The notes beneath the pieces are model-generated. The model searched no databases. It saw only the letters and a list, made by a program, of their open reading frames with translations, and was not told the origin of the DNA. A stretch of DNA of 23,562 bases from Prasinococcaceae sp. CCMP 1430. Taxonomy: Eukaryota > Prasinodermophyta > Palmophyllophyceae > Prasinococcales > Prasinococcaceae. Location: assembly GCA_013416795.1 (NCBI GenBank), contig RQSC01000196.1, positions 9,973-33,534 on the forward strand. The letters are read 5' to 3'. A program made the translations under genes and the position numbers. This document shows positions 1-8,588 of the stretch, piece after piece. How positions within the stretch are numbered: position 1 is the first letter of the stretch; each line of letters begins with the position of its first letter.

Positions 1-65
1 GGCGCCCCACGTGTCGGCGCTCGCGTCGGCGAGGCGCGGGCGCGCAATACAGCGCGTTGCCGGGC

Positions 66-148
66 GTGCGCGCGCATGCGCGCACCGGCACGCACGCGCT
101 GACACAGACGCGCGCGCGCACACGCGCGCAACAAAACACGAATTCCAG
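66..148 (+). other. Candidate intron at 5' end of TOM20 gene
   Basis: A GTGCGCGCG donor at 66 and a TTCCAG acceptor ending at 148 bound an 83-nt stretch of alternating CG/CA sequence. It contains CTGAC at 99-103, with the branch A 46 nt before the acceptor, the same motif found in every other short intron here. The reading frame stays open through it, but the encoded Ala/Arg/His-rich peptide looks like intron translation. The exon before it (1-65 and beyond the window) may be untranslated or may carry a few codons. The exact donor is uncertain. Confidence 0.55.
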
Positions 149-154
149 GCGACG

Positions 155-805
155 ATGCGCCGCGCGCTCGAGGCGGGCATGTCGCGCGAGGACGTGGAGC
201 GCCTCTTGTTCTTCGAGGAGGCGCGCGAGAAGGCGGAGGACGAGTGGACCAAGGACCCCACGGACGCGCACGCGCTCACGCGGTGGGGCGGCTCGCTGCT
301 GGAGCTCGCGCACTTCCGTCAGGGCGCCGAGGCCGTCGAGATGATCGAGGAGGCGGTGAAGAAGTTCGAGGCGGCGCTGGCCATCAACCCGCGCAAGCAC
401 GACGCGCTGTGGTGCCTCGGCAACGCCCTCACCTCGCAGGGATTCCTCTTCCCCGCCGTGGAAAAGGCGCAGGAATTTTTCGACAAGGCCGCCGACTGCT
501 TCAAGAAGGCGCTCGCCGAGGAGCCCGAGAACGAGGTCTACCAGAAGGCGCTGCAGATGACCGACCGCGCGCCGGGGCTCCACGCCGAGCTGCAGAGGCA
601 GCTCGCGCAGCAGCAGCAGGCGCAGCCGGCGGGCGCCGCAGGCGGCGGTGGCGCCGCCGGCGGTGGCGGTGCGCGCGACGGCGAGGCCGCGGCAGCGGCG
701 GCTGCCGAGCGTGCCTTCTACGACTGGGTGGGCTGGGGCGTGCTGCTGGCGGGCGCCGCCGCGTACGCGCTCGCCGTCAACACGCTGCCGCCCCCGCGCA
801 TGTGA
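155..805 (+). CDS. TOM20: Plant-type mitochondrial import receptor subunit TOM20
   Basis: This is the outer-membrane receptor that recognises mitochondrial presequences for the TOM complex. From the ATG at 155 it gives 216 residues, close to the usual plant TOM20 length. The N-terminal part carries the plant-type block (DVERLLFFEEAR, LTRWGGSLLEL, then AL.INP.KHDALWCLGNA), a TPR-like helical fold. A second helical repeat follows (FFDKAADCFKKALAEEP), then the RAPGLHAEL segment. After that comes a Gln/Ala/Gly-rich linker and one hydrophobic helix close to the C-terminus (WGVLLAGAAAYALAV) with a short tail. This is tail-anchored topology, as in plants and opposite to the N-anchored animal/fungal protein. 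The start could instead be the ATG at 179 (MSREDVERLL), or lie in an upstream exon. The family call is firm. Confidence 0.9.
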   Translation: MRRALEAGMSREDVERLLFFEEAREKAEDEWTKDPTDAHALTRWGGSLLELAHFRQGAEAVEMIEEAVKKFEAALAINPRKHDALWCLGNALTSQGFLFPAVEKAQEFFDKAADCFKKALAEEPENEVYQKALQMTDRAPGLHAELQRQLAQQQQAQPAGAAGGGGAAGGGGARDGEAAAAAAAERAFYDWVGWGVLLAGAAAYALAVNTLPPPRM

Positions 806-846
806 GCTGCACCTGAGGCGCTTGCCCCCACCGCCCCTACCACCAA

Positions 847-850
847 GTAA
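847..850 (+). promoter_or_regulatory. Candidate poly(A) signal (AGTAA) of TOM20
   Basis: GTAA lies 41 nt after the TOM20 stop. Similar GTAA motifs follow most stops in this window at about the same distance. The motif is rare in this GC-rich background and resembles the TGTAA poly(A) signal known from green algae. The rest of 806-1060, the space between two convergent genes, shows nothing further. Confidence 0.4.
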
Positions 851-1020
851 CGACGACCGGTGCGGGTAGCCCCGTGGCGTGAGGATGGCGTGAGTGCGCG
901 CCGCGTGTTTGCGCGTTCGTCTATGCGTCTGTGTGCGCGCGCGCATTTTTTGCGAGGCCCCGGAGTTGCGCTTAGAATGACACAACGCGCCACAGGCGTG
1001 GCCGCCCCGTCCGGGCTATT

Positions 1021-1025
1021 TTACA
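1021..1025 (-). promoter_or_regulatory. Candidate poly(A) signal (TGTAA) of the P5A-ATPase gene
   Basis: On the minus strand TGTAAAA lies about 36 nt past the TGA stop at 1061-1063. It is a full TGTAA match, the poly(A) signal known from chlorophytes. Confidence 0.45.
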
Positions 1026-1060
1026 TCGAGCTCCGCGCGTGAGTGAGTCCGGCAGCCACT

Positions 1061-4000
1061 TCAGGCGCGCCTCGGAGCGGTGCCCCTCGCGGCGCCCGCG
1101 GCGGCGCCCGCCGCCGCGGCGCCCATCTGCGCTGCGACCCGCTGCTGCTCCTTCTTGCGCTGCGTGCTGCGGTACCAGTACCACGCGCCCACCGCGGGCA
1201 GCCCCATGCCCGAGCCCATGATGACGATGCCGCCGACGCCGTACACGAGCGCCTTGATCAGGAACCTCGACCCCTGTTGGAACGTGGGCAACGCCATGTA
1301 GGCGTCTCGGTATCCCGCCCAGAGGAGGCGCGGCGCGAACAGCGCCATGCAGAGCCTGTCCCACAGCAAAGAGCCGCCAATGGACAGCACGATCATGCCG
1401 ATGATCTTCTGCTTGAAGAGCAGATCGGGCATGGGGTACAGGTCGAGCTTGGTGTTGATCCAAGGCACGACCTCGAACGCGCACAGCAGCGTGCCCGCCG
1501 CGCACGCGGCAAGCGAGTACATCATGGGCCAGTTCTCGGTGGACGCCGCCATGAAGGGCCGCCCCTTGTAATTCACGGCCATGACCGCGACCTGCTGCGC
1601 CGTCTCGATGAGGAAGACCACCGTGCTCAGGAGGGTGGGTGTGAAGGGCGTCAGGATCGGGATCTCCCCGCCGTTCTCGGCGGCGGCGAGCTCCTTGAGC
1701 CGTTCCGCCTCCCGCTCCTCGCGCTTGAGCTCGGCGGCGGTCATGATCTTCACGTCGGCCATGCTGGCAACCTCGTCGGGCACGTAGTCCTTGGCGAGCT
1801 GGATGGCCCACACCATGCACGCAAGGTGGATGAGGAGCTGGCCGATCACCGAGACGAAGTTGGCGGGGTGGAACACGGACTGCAGCGGCTTGACCGGCGA
1901 GAGCTTCTCCACCGGCCGCGCGTAGCTGAACGCGATGGACGCAACCATCAGAAGGATGCCGCTACCGATCATCTGCGCCTCCGAGGAGCGCACGCCGTCG
2001 AGGTAGAGCGCGGAAAGCGAATACGCGGTGATGAGGCTTCCAGAGCGCACGCGTGCGCACACGTGCGCGCAGCGCGCGCGGGCACACTCGTGTCAGCGCG
2101 CGCGCGCGGGGGCACGCGGCGGTCGCCCCAGGCGCGTCCACACACGTCATCGCGCGCGCGCGCGCATGCACGCACCAGTTGAGGAACAGGACCTGCTGCA
2201 TCTGCACCGTCGACACGAGCGTGCAGCGCCCCTGCCTGATGATGTCCACCGTCGACGTGATGCTCGGCAGTTTCGAGGTGAAAGGGGCCGCCACGCTCGC
2301 ATCGCCGAGCTTCACCATGGGCACCTCGCCCTCGGCATCCTCCGAGAGCATGGCGGCCTGCGAGGCGAGGCCGCCGGCGCCGCCGCCACCGTACTTCGCG
2401 CGGCGCGCAGCAACGCGGCGCTTCTGCTCTGTCTGCAGCCTCGCCAGAGATGACTTCATAGCGGTCCAGGCCGCCCACTGGTTTCCCTTGGCCTCCTCCT
2501 TCTGCAGCTCCTCGGCGTACCACGTCTTCTGCAGCTCCGCCAGGTCCTTCTTGTCCTTGTCCGACTCGATGCGCATCTTGATCGCACGATCCCTTGCCTT
2601 CGCCTGCAATTCCATCGCCCGCGCCTTGCGTTCCTCGGGGGTCATCTGCTCCGGTGGCTTTTCACCAGCCTTCAGTGTGTTCACCCCCGCGAAGCCCGAG
2701 AGCAGCGCCACGCCCACATGCGCCTGCTTGAGCGCGCCGACGTCGTTCGCACCGTCGCCGCACATGAGCGTGTGAAGCCCGCGCTCCTTCATTGCGCGCA
2801 GAACGGCTTCCTTGTCCTCGGGCGCCATGCGGGCATACACGCGCACGTGCTGCACGGCGGCCAGCGTCCTCTCGTCGTGCGCCACCGCCGCGCGAAACGA
2901 CTCGCCCGTCATACACAGATCGTAGCCATCGGCGGCGAGGCGCGCCATCGCAGTGGCGTCGTACGTGATGGGCACGATGTTGGAGGAGCCACTGCTGCTC
3001 GCAGCGCCCTCACCGTCCTCGTGCGACGCCACAGTCGATGCGGCGGACACCCACTCGAGCTTGTCCTCGCCGCGAGTGGCGAGGATGAGCGCCTTCGACG
3101 CGTCCGTGCCAGTGATGGAGGTCGCGCGCGCGACGTGCAGGCCGGTGAGGGCGTTGTCACCGGTCGCCATGATGACCGAGTGCGCGCCGTTCCGCAGGTT
3201 CCCGATGACGGCGTTGCTGTCGCGGCGCACGGGGCACTCGAACGCGACGAGGCCGGCGCACGACAGGTCCGTCTCGACGTCCTCGCGCGCGAGCGCCGGC
3301 CCCTTCCCAGCGGCGGCGGCCGCCGCGCTCGCCGCGCTCGCATCGTCGAGCACGCGGTACGCGAGGCCCAGCACGCGCATGCCCTCGATGGCCAGGTTCC
3401 CGTACGCACCCACGTAGCCCTGCGGCACCGAGCCGGCCGCGAGGAGTTTCTGCACCGCCTCGGGACTGCCCTTGGTGAGGACCCACGTTTGCTCTGCGCC
3501 GCCAGACTTCTTGACCTTTGCAACCACGCTCATGCGCTGCAGCTTGGAGCTGAAGGGATAGCGGTGCAGAATGGTCACGCGCGCGCCCTTGGTGGCGACG
3601 GGCGTGAGACTGGACTCCGCCCTGGGCGAGGCGACGCTGGCGGAGGCATCAAAGCGCCAGCCGATACCCTTGAGCGCTGACGTCTCAATAGGATCGCCAA
3701 CGGTCTTTCCCGCGACCTCGGCGAGCGCATGGCAGCCACCGAGCACCACCCCCGCCTCCAGCGAGCACGAGGCGGCCACGTCCTTCTCGAGCACGCCCAC
3801 CTTGCCACCCTTGACCGGCGAGACGCCCGCGAGCACGAGGTGGTCGGTGGTGATGGTGCCAGTCTTGTCGAAGAGGCACGCGTCGACGCGGCCGCCGTAC
3901 GGGATGCGAAAAGGCTCCGTGCAGAAGATCTGCGCCTTCATCAGCGTCATGAGCGCCGTGTTGACCGCCATGGCCGTCTGGAGCGGCAGCTCGGGTGGCA

Positions 4001-5639
4001 CCACGCGCGTGACAATCAGCACGCAACGCAGCACGAGCTCGTACTGCGAGCGCTTTCCGGCCTTGAGGCCCTCGCGCATGACGTTGGCGGCCGCGACGAG
4101 CGCGAAGAGAAGCAGCAGCGCGAGCAGCGCGAGTGTTTCCTTGGTGTCGCTCTGCACCTTCTCCGAGCTGTACTCGATCATGCGGATGAGGCGACCCTGG
4201 CTCGACAGGAAGCCCGTGCGAAGCGCGACGCAGAGGCAGCCGCCATTCGGGGCGCGGACGCCGCCTCGCGAGGCTGCACCGCTCGTGGCGCGCGCCTGCA
4301 TGAGCGTGGTGCCGCTGAAGAGCACGTGCGCCTTGTGCGCGCCGTCGACCGAGAGCGCCTCCTTGGCCGCGGCGCCCTCGGATGGCGCCGCGTCCTTCAC
4401 CAGCGGGGTCGACTCGCCCGTCAGCGACGCTTCGTTGACGACCGCCGAGCCGCTGATGATGAGGGCGTCGCACGGGATCGTGGGTTCCGCGGCGGGCTTC
4501 TTGGCGCCCGTGCCGTCGGCGGCGCTCCCTCCCGCGGGGTCCCCGCCCCCGCAGCTCAATTCGAAGACATCCCCGGGGAGCAGCGCATCGGTGCTGAGCT
4601 CGACCCAACTGCCCTCGCGGTACACCCTGACGGTGTCGCTCTTGTTGCTCATGCCGCGGAGCGTGCTCAGATTCTTCTGCCTCCCGAAGACAGTGCTCGC
4701 CTCGAAGCTGAGGATGGAGAACATGTTGAAGAGCGCGTACTTGGGATACTCGTCCAGCAGCCACAGGCTCGCGCAAAAGATCTGGAAGACGGGCACCGGC
4801 CCCATGATCTGCTCCTTGTACAGCTCGACGAAGGAAGGGGTAGGAATGTTGAGGCTATTGTCGCCATAGCGCTCGAGGGCGACCTCGGCCTGGCGCGCAG
4901 TGCTGAGCCCCTTGCTGGCATGGTACTCCTCGAGGCGCCCGTCGGTGGGGCAGACCACCTCGGTCACCACGGTGCCACCCTCCACGACCAGGAACTTCTG
5001 CCGGTGGAAGACAAAGAAGAGCGTCTCCTCGCCGTCAACCAGGGCGCGCTGCAGCGGGACGAGCTCGGGCTTGCCCTGGTGAAGGTGCGGCTCCACGTGC
5101 GCGTGGCAGCCCGCCTCGAGCGCGCGAACCTCCGAGAATTGGACGAGCGCGCGGAAGCGCACGCTCCAGCGCTGCGCGAAGAAGAGCAGCGCATGCGCGA
5201 TGGCCACCACCATCGCGAAGAGCACCGACCAGAACGAGGGCATGAGCGGATTGGGGAGCGGCACCTCGGAGGCACGCATGAGTGTCTCGAGGTCGTACTC
5301 GCCTTCCTCGCCTTCGGCGAGCTCGCCCTCGGCGACGAGCGCGACATCCTCGAGGCCGTCGTCGTCGTCGTCGTCGCCGCCGGCCACACCGAACGCGGGG
5401 CCGTCGTACTCGGGCATGTTCCACTCGTCCATCGTGTCGGTCTCGGCCGCGTGCCTGGCTGCGGCTGCGGCGATGCGCGAGCGCTCCGGCACCGCATCGC
5501 GCGCGAGCTCGTGGTGGCGCAGCGCGGCGCGGTAGGGGTCGCCCGAGGTGGAGAGCGCCCAGCGCAGGGCGTACGCGTAGAGCAACACGAATGGCGCGTG
5601 CTCCAAGCGCAGCGAGCGACGCTTGTGCGCCGTCACGCG
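1061..5639 (-). CDS. P5A-type P-type ATPase (Spf1/ATP13A1-like ER transmembrane-helix dislocase)
   Basis: P5A-ATPases use ATP to pull mis-inserted or mistargeted transmembrane helices out of the ER membrane. The two coding exons are 5639-2176 and 2036-1061. Order of motifs: first helix (APFVLLYAYALRW), an acidic insert, second hydrophobic segment (about 5190-5270), TGES (4410-4421), the P5A-specific PPELP (3984-3998), the phosphorylated DKTGT (3855-3869) and GDGAND (2742-2759). Next comes a Lys/Glu-rich charged insertion matching the P5A 'arm', then KLGDASVAAPFTSKL. C-terminal membrane helices continue in exon 2. Splicing joins FLN to LITAYSLSALYLDG through a restored Cys codon, which fits the family. 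About 1,490 residues is longer than the usual 1,180-1,220. The extra length comes from the acidic insert between the first two helices and from low-complexity loops. The start lies upstream, see 5744-5821. The family is certain. Confidence 0.93.
2037..2175 (-). other. Intron in the P5A-ATPase gene (139 nt)
   Basis: The minus-strand donor is TG|GTGCGTGC at 2176/2175 and the acceptor is GGAAG|CCTCAT at 2037/2036. Splicing gives a split TGC (Cys) codon and restores the conserved N-C-L-I-T-A-Y-S sequence across the join. CTGAC occurs with its A at 2093, 56 nt before the acceptor. The intron body is alternating CG/CA sequence. Confidence 0.9.
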
Positions 5640-5743
5640 CTGCGCGTGAGCGATCCGGCGTGGTTGAACGGGGTGTGGGGTGTGGACGTGTGGCAGGCCG
5701 GTCAGCGCGTTGGCACGAGGGCCGCAGCCGCGGCGACGCGCAC
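5640..5743 (-). other. Probable intron 1 of the P5A-ATPase gene (104 nt)
   Basis: The acceptor ACGCGCAG|CGCGTGACG ends at 5640, just before the conserved start of the P5A N-terminus (RVTAHKRRS). CTGAC has its A at 5702, 62 nt upstream of the acceptor. A GTGCGCGTC donor at 5743 would keep phase 0. The reading frame is open across it, but the peptide lacks family similarity. Confidence 0.6.
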
Positions 5744-5821
5744 GCAAAGACGCCTGCAGCAGGGAGCACGCCGGGCGGAGCAGGATGCGCGCTCGCGCAG
5801 CCTACGCATGCAACTGCCCAT
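5744..5821 (-). CDS. Candidate first coding exon of the P5A-ATPase
   Basis: An ATG at 5821 (with a second in-frame ATG at 5809) opens 26 codons rich in Arg and Cys. They end exactly at a GTGCGCG donor in phase 0, matching the phase of the acceptor at 5640. P5A proteins normally have only a dozen or so residues before the segment that begins at 5639, so a short exon here is expected. The peptide itself has no recognisable similarity. The assignment rests on splice signals and phase. Confidence 0.35.
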
Positions 5822-6369
5822 AGAAGGCTGCCAGAGCCGTCGCGTCGGCGCAGGCGCGCGGCGCGGGGGTTTGGGCGGCGGCTCCCGGGCGCCCCGCCCG
5901 CCCACCCCCCGCGAACGCGCCCACCCCGCCGCCCGCGCGCCGTGTGGGCCGCCGCCGGCAGCGCCCGCGCCCTGCCCTAAAATCACCAACCCTAAATGTT
6001 AAAACCTCAAACAAATGTTCTCAAACCTAAACCTCAGGGCGTGCCCGTCCGCCGCCATTCGAAGGCTCTGGAAGCTGGCGTCGGTGCCGCGCGCTCCGCG
6101 GGGCTTTCTTCGTATATTACCTTTCTGTTCATCACCACGCGTTTCAAAACCGCCTATGTCAGAATGCCTGAAAGAGTCGGGTTCTGAAATAGTACCGCGT
6201 AAAGTATCCTCAGTTGGTCATGCAATGAGCGTAAAACACGGCAATGCGAGGATTGGAGAGGGTACGATGTGATATGAGGTATGTCATATTGGTGGGAGTG
6301 AAGTCGAGGTGTGTTTTGATGGCGGCGGGTCGCCACAGCGCGCGTGAGGGGCGTCTCGCCCTCCTCGCC

Positions 6370-6370
<1 letters not shown>
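5822..6370. other. Divergent intergenic region with an unusual lower-GC segment
   Basis: This separates the head-to-head P5A-ATPase and STI1 genes. From 5822 to about 5980 it is extremely GC-rich. From about 5985 to 6330 it drops sharply in GC, with runs such as CCCTAAATGTTAAAACC and TTCGTATATTACC, unlike its surroundings. No open frame resembles a protein family. It may be a bidirectional promoter or inserted DNA. The first exon of STI1 should lie here or just beyond, but I cannot find it. Confidence 0.5.

Positions 6371-6420
<50 letters not shown>
6371..6420 (+). repeat. Poly-C homopolymer, 50 bases
   Basis: There are fifty uninterrupted C residues between CTCCTCGCCT and ACCTGCCC. The run lies in the presumed 5' intron of STI1, on the coding strand. 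A similar 41-C run lies in an intron at 18968-19008. The true length may be misjudged by sequencing. Confidence 0.97.
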
Positions 6421-6746
6421 ACCTGCCCTCCCACGCACAGACGCGCACACTGTGCGCACTCGCGCGCGCTCGCCCTCGCGGGTGCGACCCAGCGCACACC
6501 TGAAGCCGCGTGCCTTTTGCGCGCCGCCCGGGGCGAGCGCGGTGGCGATCGGGGCGCTGCGGGCGATCGAAGCGTCACGCGCACCGGCTCGCGCTCGGGG
6601 GTCGTCGTGGCAATCGTTGCTCACACCGATGCGCCCTCCGACACCCCTCTCGCCTCGCGCGTGCGCGTGCGTGCCGCCCTGCGCGGCCGCTCTCGCTTGC
6701 GGTCCCCCTCCTCCCTCTCTCGCGCGCGACTGCGCGCGCGCCGCAG

Positions 6747-8420
6747 GCGATCGCCCTGGACGGGTCGAATCACGTCTTCTACAGCAACCGCTCCGCGTGC
6801 TACGCCTCGCTGGGCAAGTTCGAGGAGGCGCTCGAGGACGGCCAGAGCTGCGTCAACATCAAGCCCGACTGGGCCAAGGGCTACGCGCGCAAGGGCGCCG
6901 CGCTGCACGGCCTGAAGCGCTACAACGATGCGCTTGCGGCGTACGAGGCGGGCCTCGCCATCGACGCCGACAGCGCCATGCTCAAGAGCGGCCTGGAGGA
7001 GGTCAAGCGCGCCAAGGAAGGGCCCTCGTTCGGCGGTGGCGCGGGCGGCCTGGGCGGGCTCTTCTCCTCGCCCGACATCTGGGGCAAACTGGCGACGAAC
7101 CCGCAGACGCGCGACCTCCTGCAGCAGCCTGACTTCGTTGCCAAGCTCCAGGCCATCCAGCAGAACCCAGCGGCCGCGGAGCAGCATCTCAACGACCCGC
7201 GCATCATGCAGGCGCTGGGCGTGGCCATGGGGGCCAACGTCATGAGCGGCGACCAGTTTCGCGACTCGATGGGCTCCGATCCAGAGGCCGCGGCCGCCGC
7301 GGAGGCGAAGCGCAAGGAAGAGGCCGAGAAGCGCAAGGAGGCGGAGGAGCAGGCCTCCAAGCGGAAAGCGGAGGAGGAGGCCGCCGCCGCGGAGGCCGCG
7401 CTGAGTCCCGACCAGAAGGCCAAACGCGCGCGCGCCGAGGAGGCGGAGGCAATCAAGGCGGAGGGCAACGCGCTCTACAAGTCGAAGCAGTTCGATGAGG
7501 CGCTCGAGAAGTACGCCAAGGCGTACGAGACGGACAATGAGAACATCACGTACCTCAACAACACGGCCGCAGTGTACTACGAGATGGGCAACTTCGAAAA
7601 GTGCCGCGAGACGTGCGACGCTGCCGTGGAGCGCGGTCGCGAGCTTCGCGCTGACTACAAACTGGTCGCAAAGGCGTTCGCGCGCAAGGGCAACGCGTTC
7701 AAGGCCGAGAACAAGCTCGAGGATGCGGTCGAGTGCTACCAGAAGTCGCTTACCGAGCACCGCACCGCGGACACGCTCAAGCGGCTCAACGACACCGAGA
7801 AGGCGATCAAGACGCGCGACGAGACCGCCTACCTGGACGACGACAAGGCGGAGGAGGCGCGCCAGCTTGGCAACGACGCCTTCAAGCGCCAGGACTATCC
7901 CGAGGCCGTCAAGCACTACACGGAGTCGATCAAGCGCAACCCGAAAGACCACCGCGTGTACTCGAACCGCGCGGCGTCGTACACCAAGCTCACCGCGCTC
8001 ACCGAGGCCCTCAAGGATGCGGAGAAGTGCATTGAGCTCGATCCCACTTTCGCCAAGGGCTACACGCGGAAGGCAACCGTCCAGTTCTTCATGAAGGAGT
8101 ACTCGAAGGCCATGGCGACGTATGAGGCGCTGCTCAAGGTGGACCCGCAGAACGCCGAGGCGCAGGACGGCCTCCGCCGCTGCGTGGACGCCATCAACCG
8201 CGGTAACCGTGGCGAGATGTCCGAGGCCGAGATGAAGGAGCGCCAAGAGAAGGCCATGGCTGACCCCGAGATCCAGGGCATATTGCAGGACCCCATCATG
8301 CGCCAGGTGCTCAACGACTTCCAGACGAACCCGAAGGCGGCGGCCGAGCACCAGCGCAACCCGGGCGTCATGGCCAAGATCCAGAAGCTCGTCGCCGCGG
8401 GCATCGTGCAGATGCGGTAG
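6747..8420 (+). CDS. STI1: STI1/HOP-type Hsp70-Hsp90 organising co-chaperone (5' exon missing)
   Basis: STI1/HOP is a cytosolic scaffold that hands clients from Hsp70 to Hsp90 by binding their EEVD tails. The visible exon encodes 557 residues. Order: TPR1 from its second helix (AIALDGSNHVFYSNRSACY), DP1 (GLFSSPDIWGKLATNP, DPRIMQALG), a Lys/Glu-rich coiled linker, TPR2A (KAEGNALYK, YLNNTAAVYY, KAFARKGNAF), TPR2B (EARQLGNDAFKRQDY, VYSNRAASYTKL, GYTRKA) and DP2 (DPEIQGILQDP ending GIVQMR). The carboxylate-clamp Lys/Asn/Arg positions of TPR2A and TPR2B are present. The exon opens in phase 0 after CGCGCCGCAG at 6746. The first TPR helix, about 30 residues normally starting near the Met, is not encoded anywhere I can find upstream. 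The stop is TAG. The protein family is certain; the 5' end is unresolved. Confidence 0.92.
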   Translation, partial: AIALDGSNHVFYSNRSACYASLGKFEEALEDGQSCVNIKPDWAKGYARKGAALHGLKRYNDALAAYEAGLAIDADSAMLKSGLEEVKRAKEGPSFGGGAGGLGGLFSSPDIWGKLATNPQTRDLLQQPDFVAKLQAIQQNPAAAEQHLNDPRIMQALGVAMGANVMSGDQFRDSMGSDPEAAAAAEAKRKEEAEKRKEAEEQASKRKAEEEAAAAEAALSPDQKAKRARAEEAEAIKAEGNALYKSKQFDEALEKYAKAYETDNENITYLNNTAAVYYEMGNFEKCRETCDAAVERGRELRADYKLVAKAFARKGNAFKAENKLEDAVECYQKSLTEHRTADTLKRLNDTEKAIKTRDETAYLDDDKAEEARQLGNDAFKRQDYPEAVKHYTESIKRNPKDHRVYSNRAASYTKLTALTEALKDAEKCIELDPTFAKGYTRKATVQFFMKEYSKAMATYEALLKVDPQNAEAQDGLRRCVDAINRGNRGEMSEAEMKERQEKAMADPEIQGILQDPIMRQVLNDFQTNPKAAAEHQRNPGVMAKIQKLVAAGIVQMR

Positions 8421-8464
8421 CTCCCGAGCGAGGGGGTGCGGCGGCGGCAGCGGCAACAGGCTCG

Positions 8465-8468
8465 GTAA
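8465..8468 (+). promoter_or_regulatory. Candidate poly(A) signal (GGTAATA) of STI1
   Basis: GTAA lies 44 nt after the STI1 stop, within the same distance range as in neighbouring genes. Confidence 0.35.
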
Positions 8469-8550
8469 TATGTATGGTTATGCGCGTGGGCGCGGCGAGG
8501 CACAACGCCGCGGCAAGCATCGGAGAGCGCGGCGATCGATTCACATCGGC

Positions 8551-8554
8551 CTAC
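8551..8554 (-). promoter_or_regulatory. Possible variant poly(A) signal (GTAG) of the EF-hand/VOC gene
   Basis: No GTAA occurs on the minus strand in the first 125 nt after the TGA at 8589-8591. A GGTAGG lies about 35 nt downstream, at the usual distance, and is only a weak candidate. Confidence 0.15.
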
Positions 8555-8588
8555 CGCTATATGGCCCGGTCGCATCAGCACAGCGCGC

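Noticed and set aside
5747-5747. Start of the P5A-ATPase at the first Met of the open frame
   Set aside because: The 36 residues before RVTAHKRRS lack family similarity and include a CTGAC motif and CAG acceptor. They are more likely intron.
3729-6002. A 757-codon plus-strand open frame and other long frames opposite the P5A gene
   Set aside because: It is antisense to a strongly conserved ATPase and has Arg/Ala/His-rich composition. Long spurious frames are expected at this GC content.
5985-6035. Telomere-like CCCTAAA sequence
   Set aside because: Only one exact unit and loosely similar words are present, with no tandem array.
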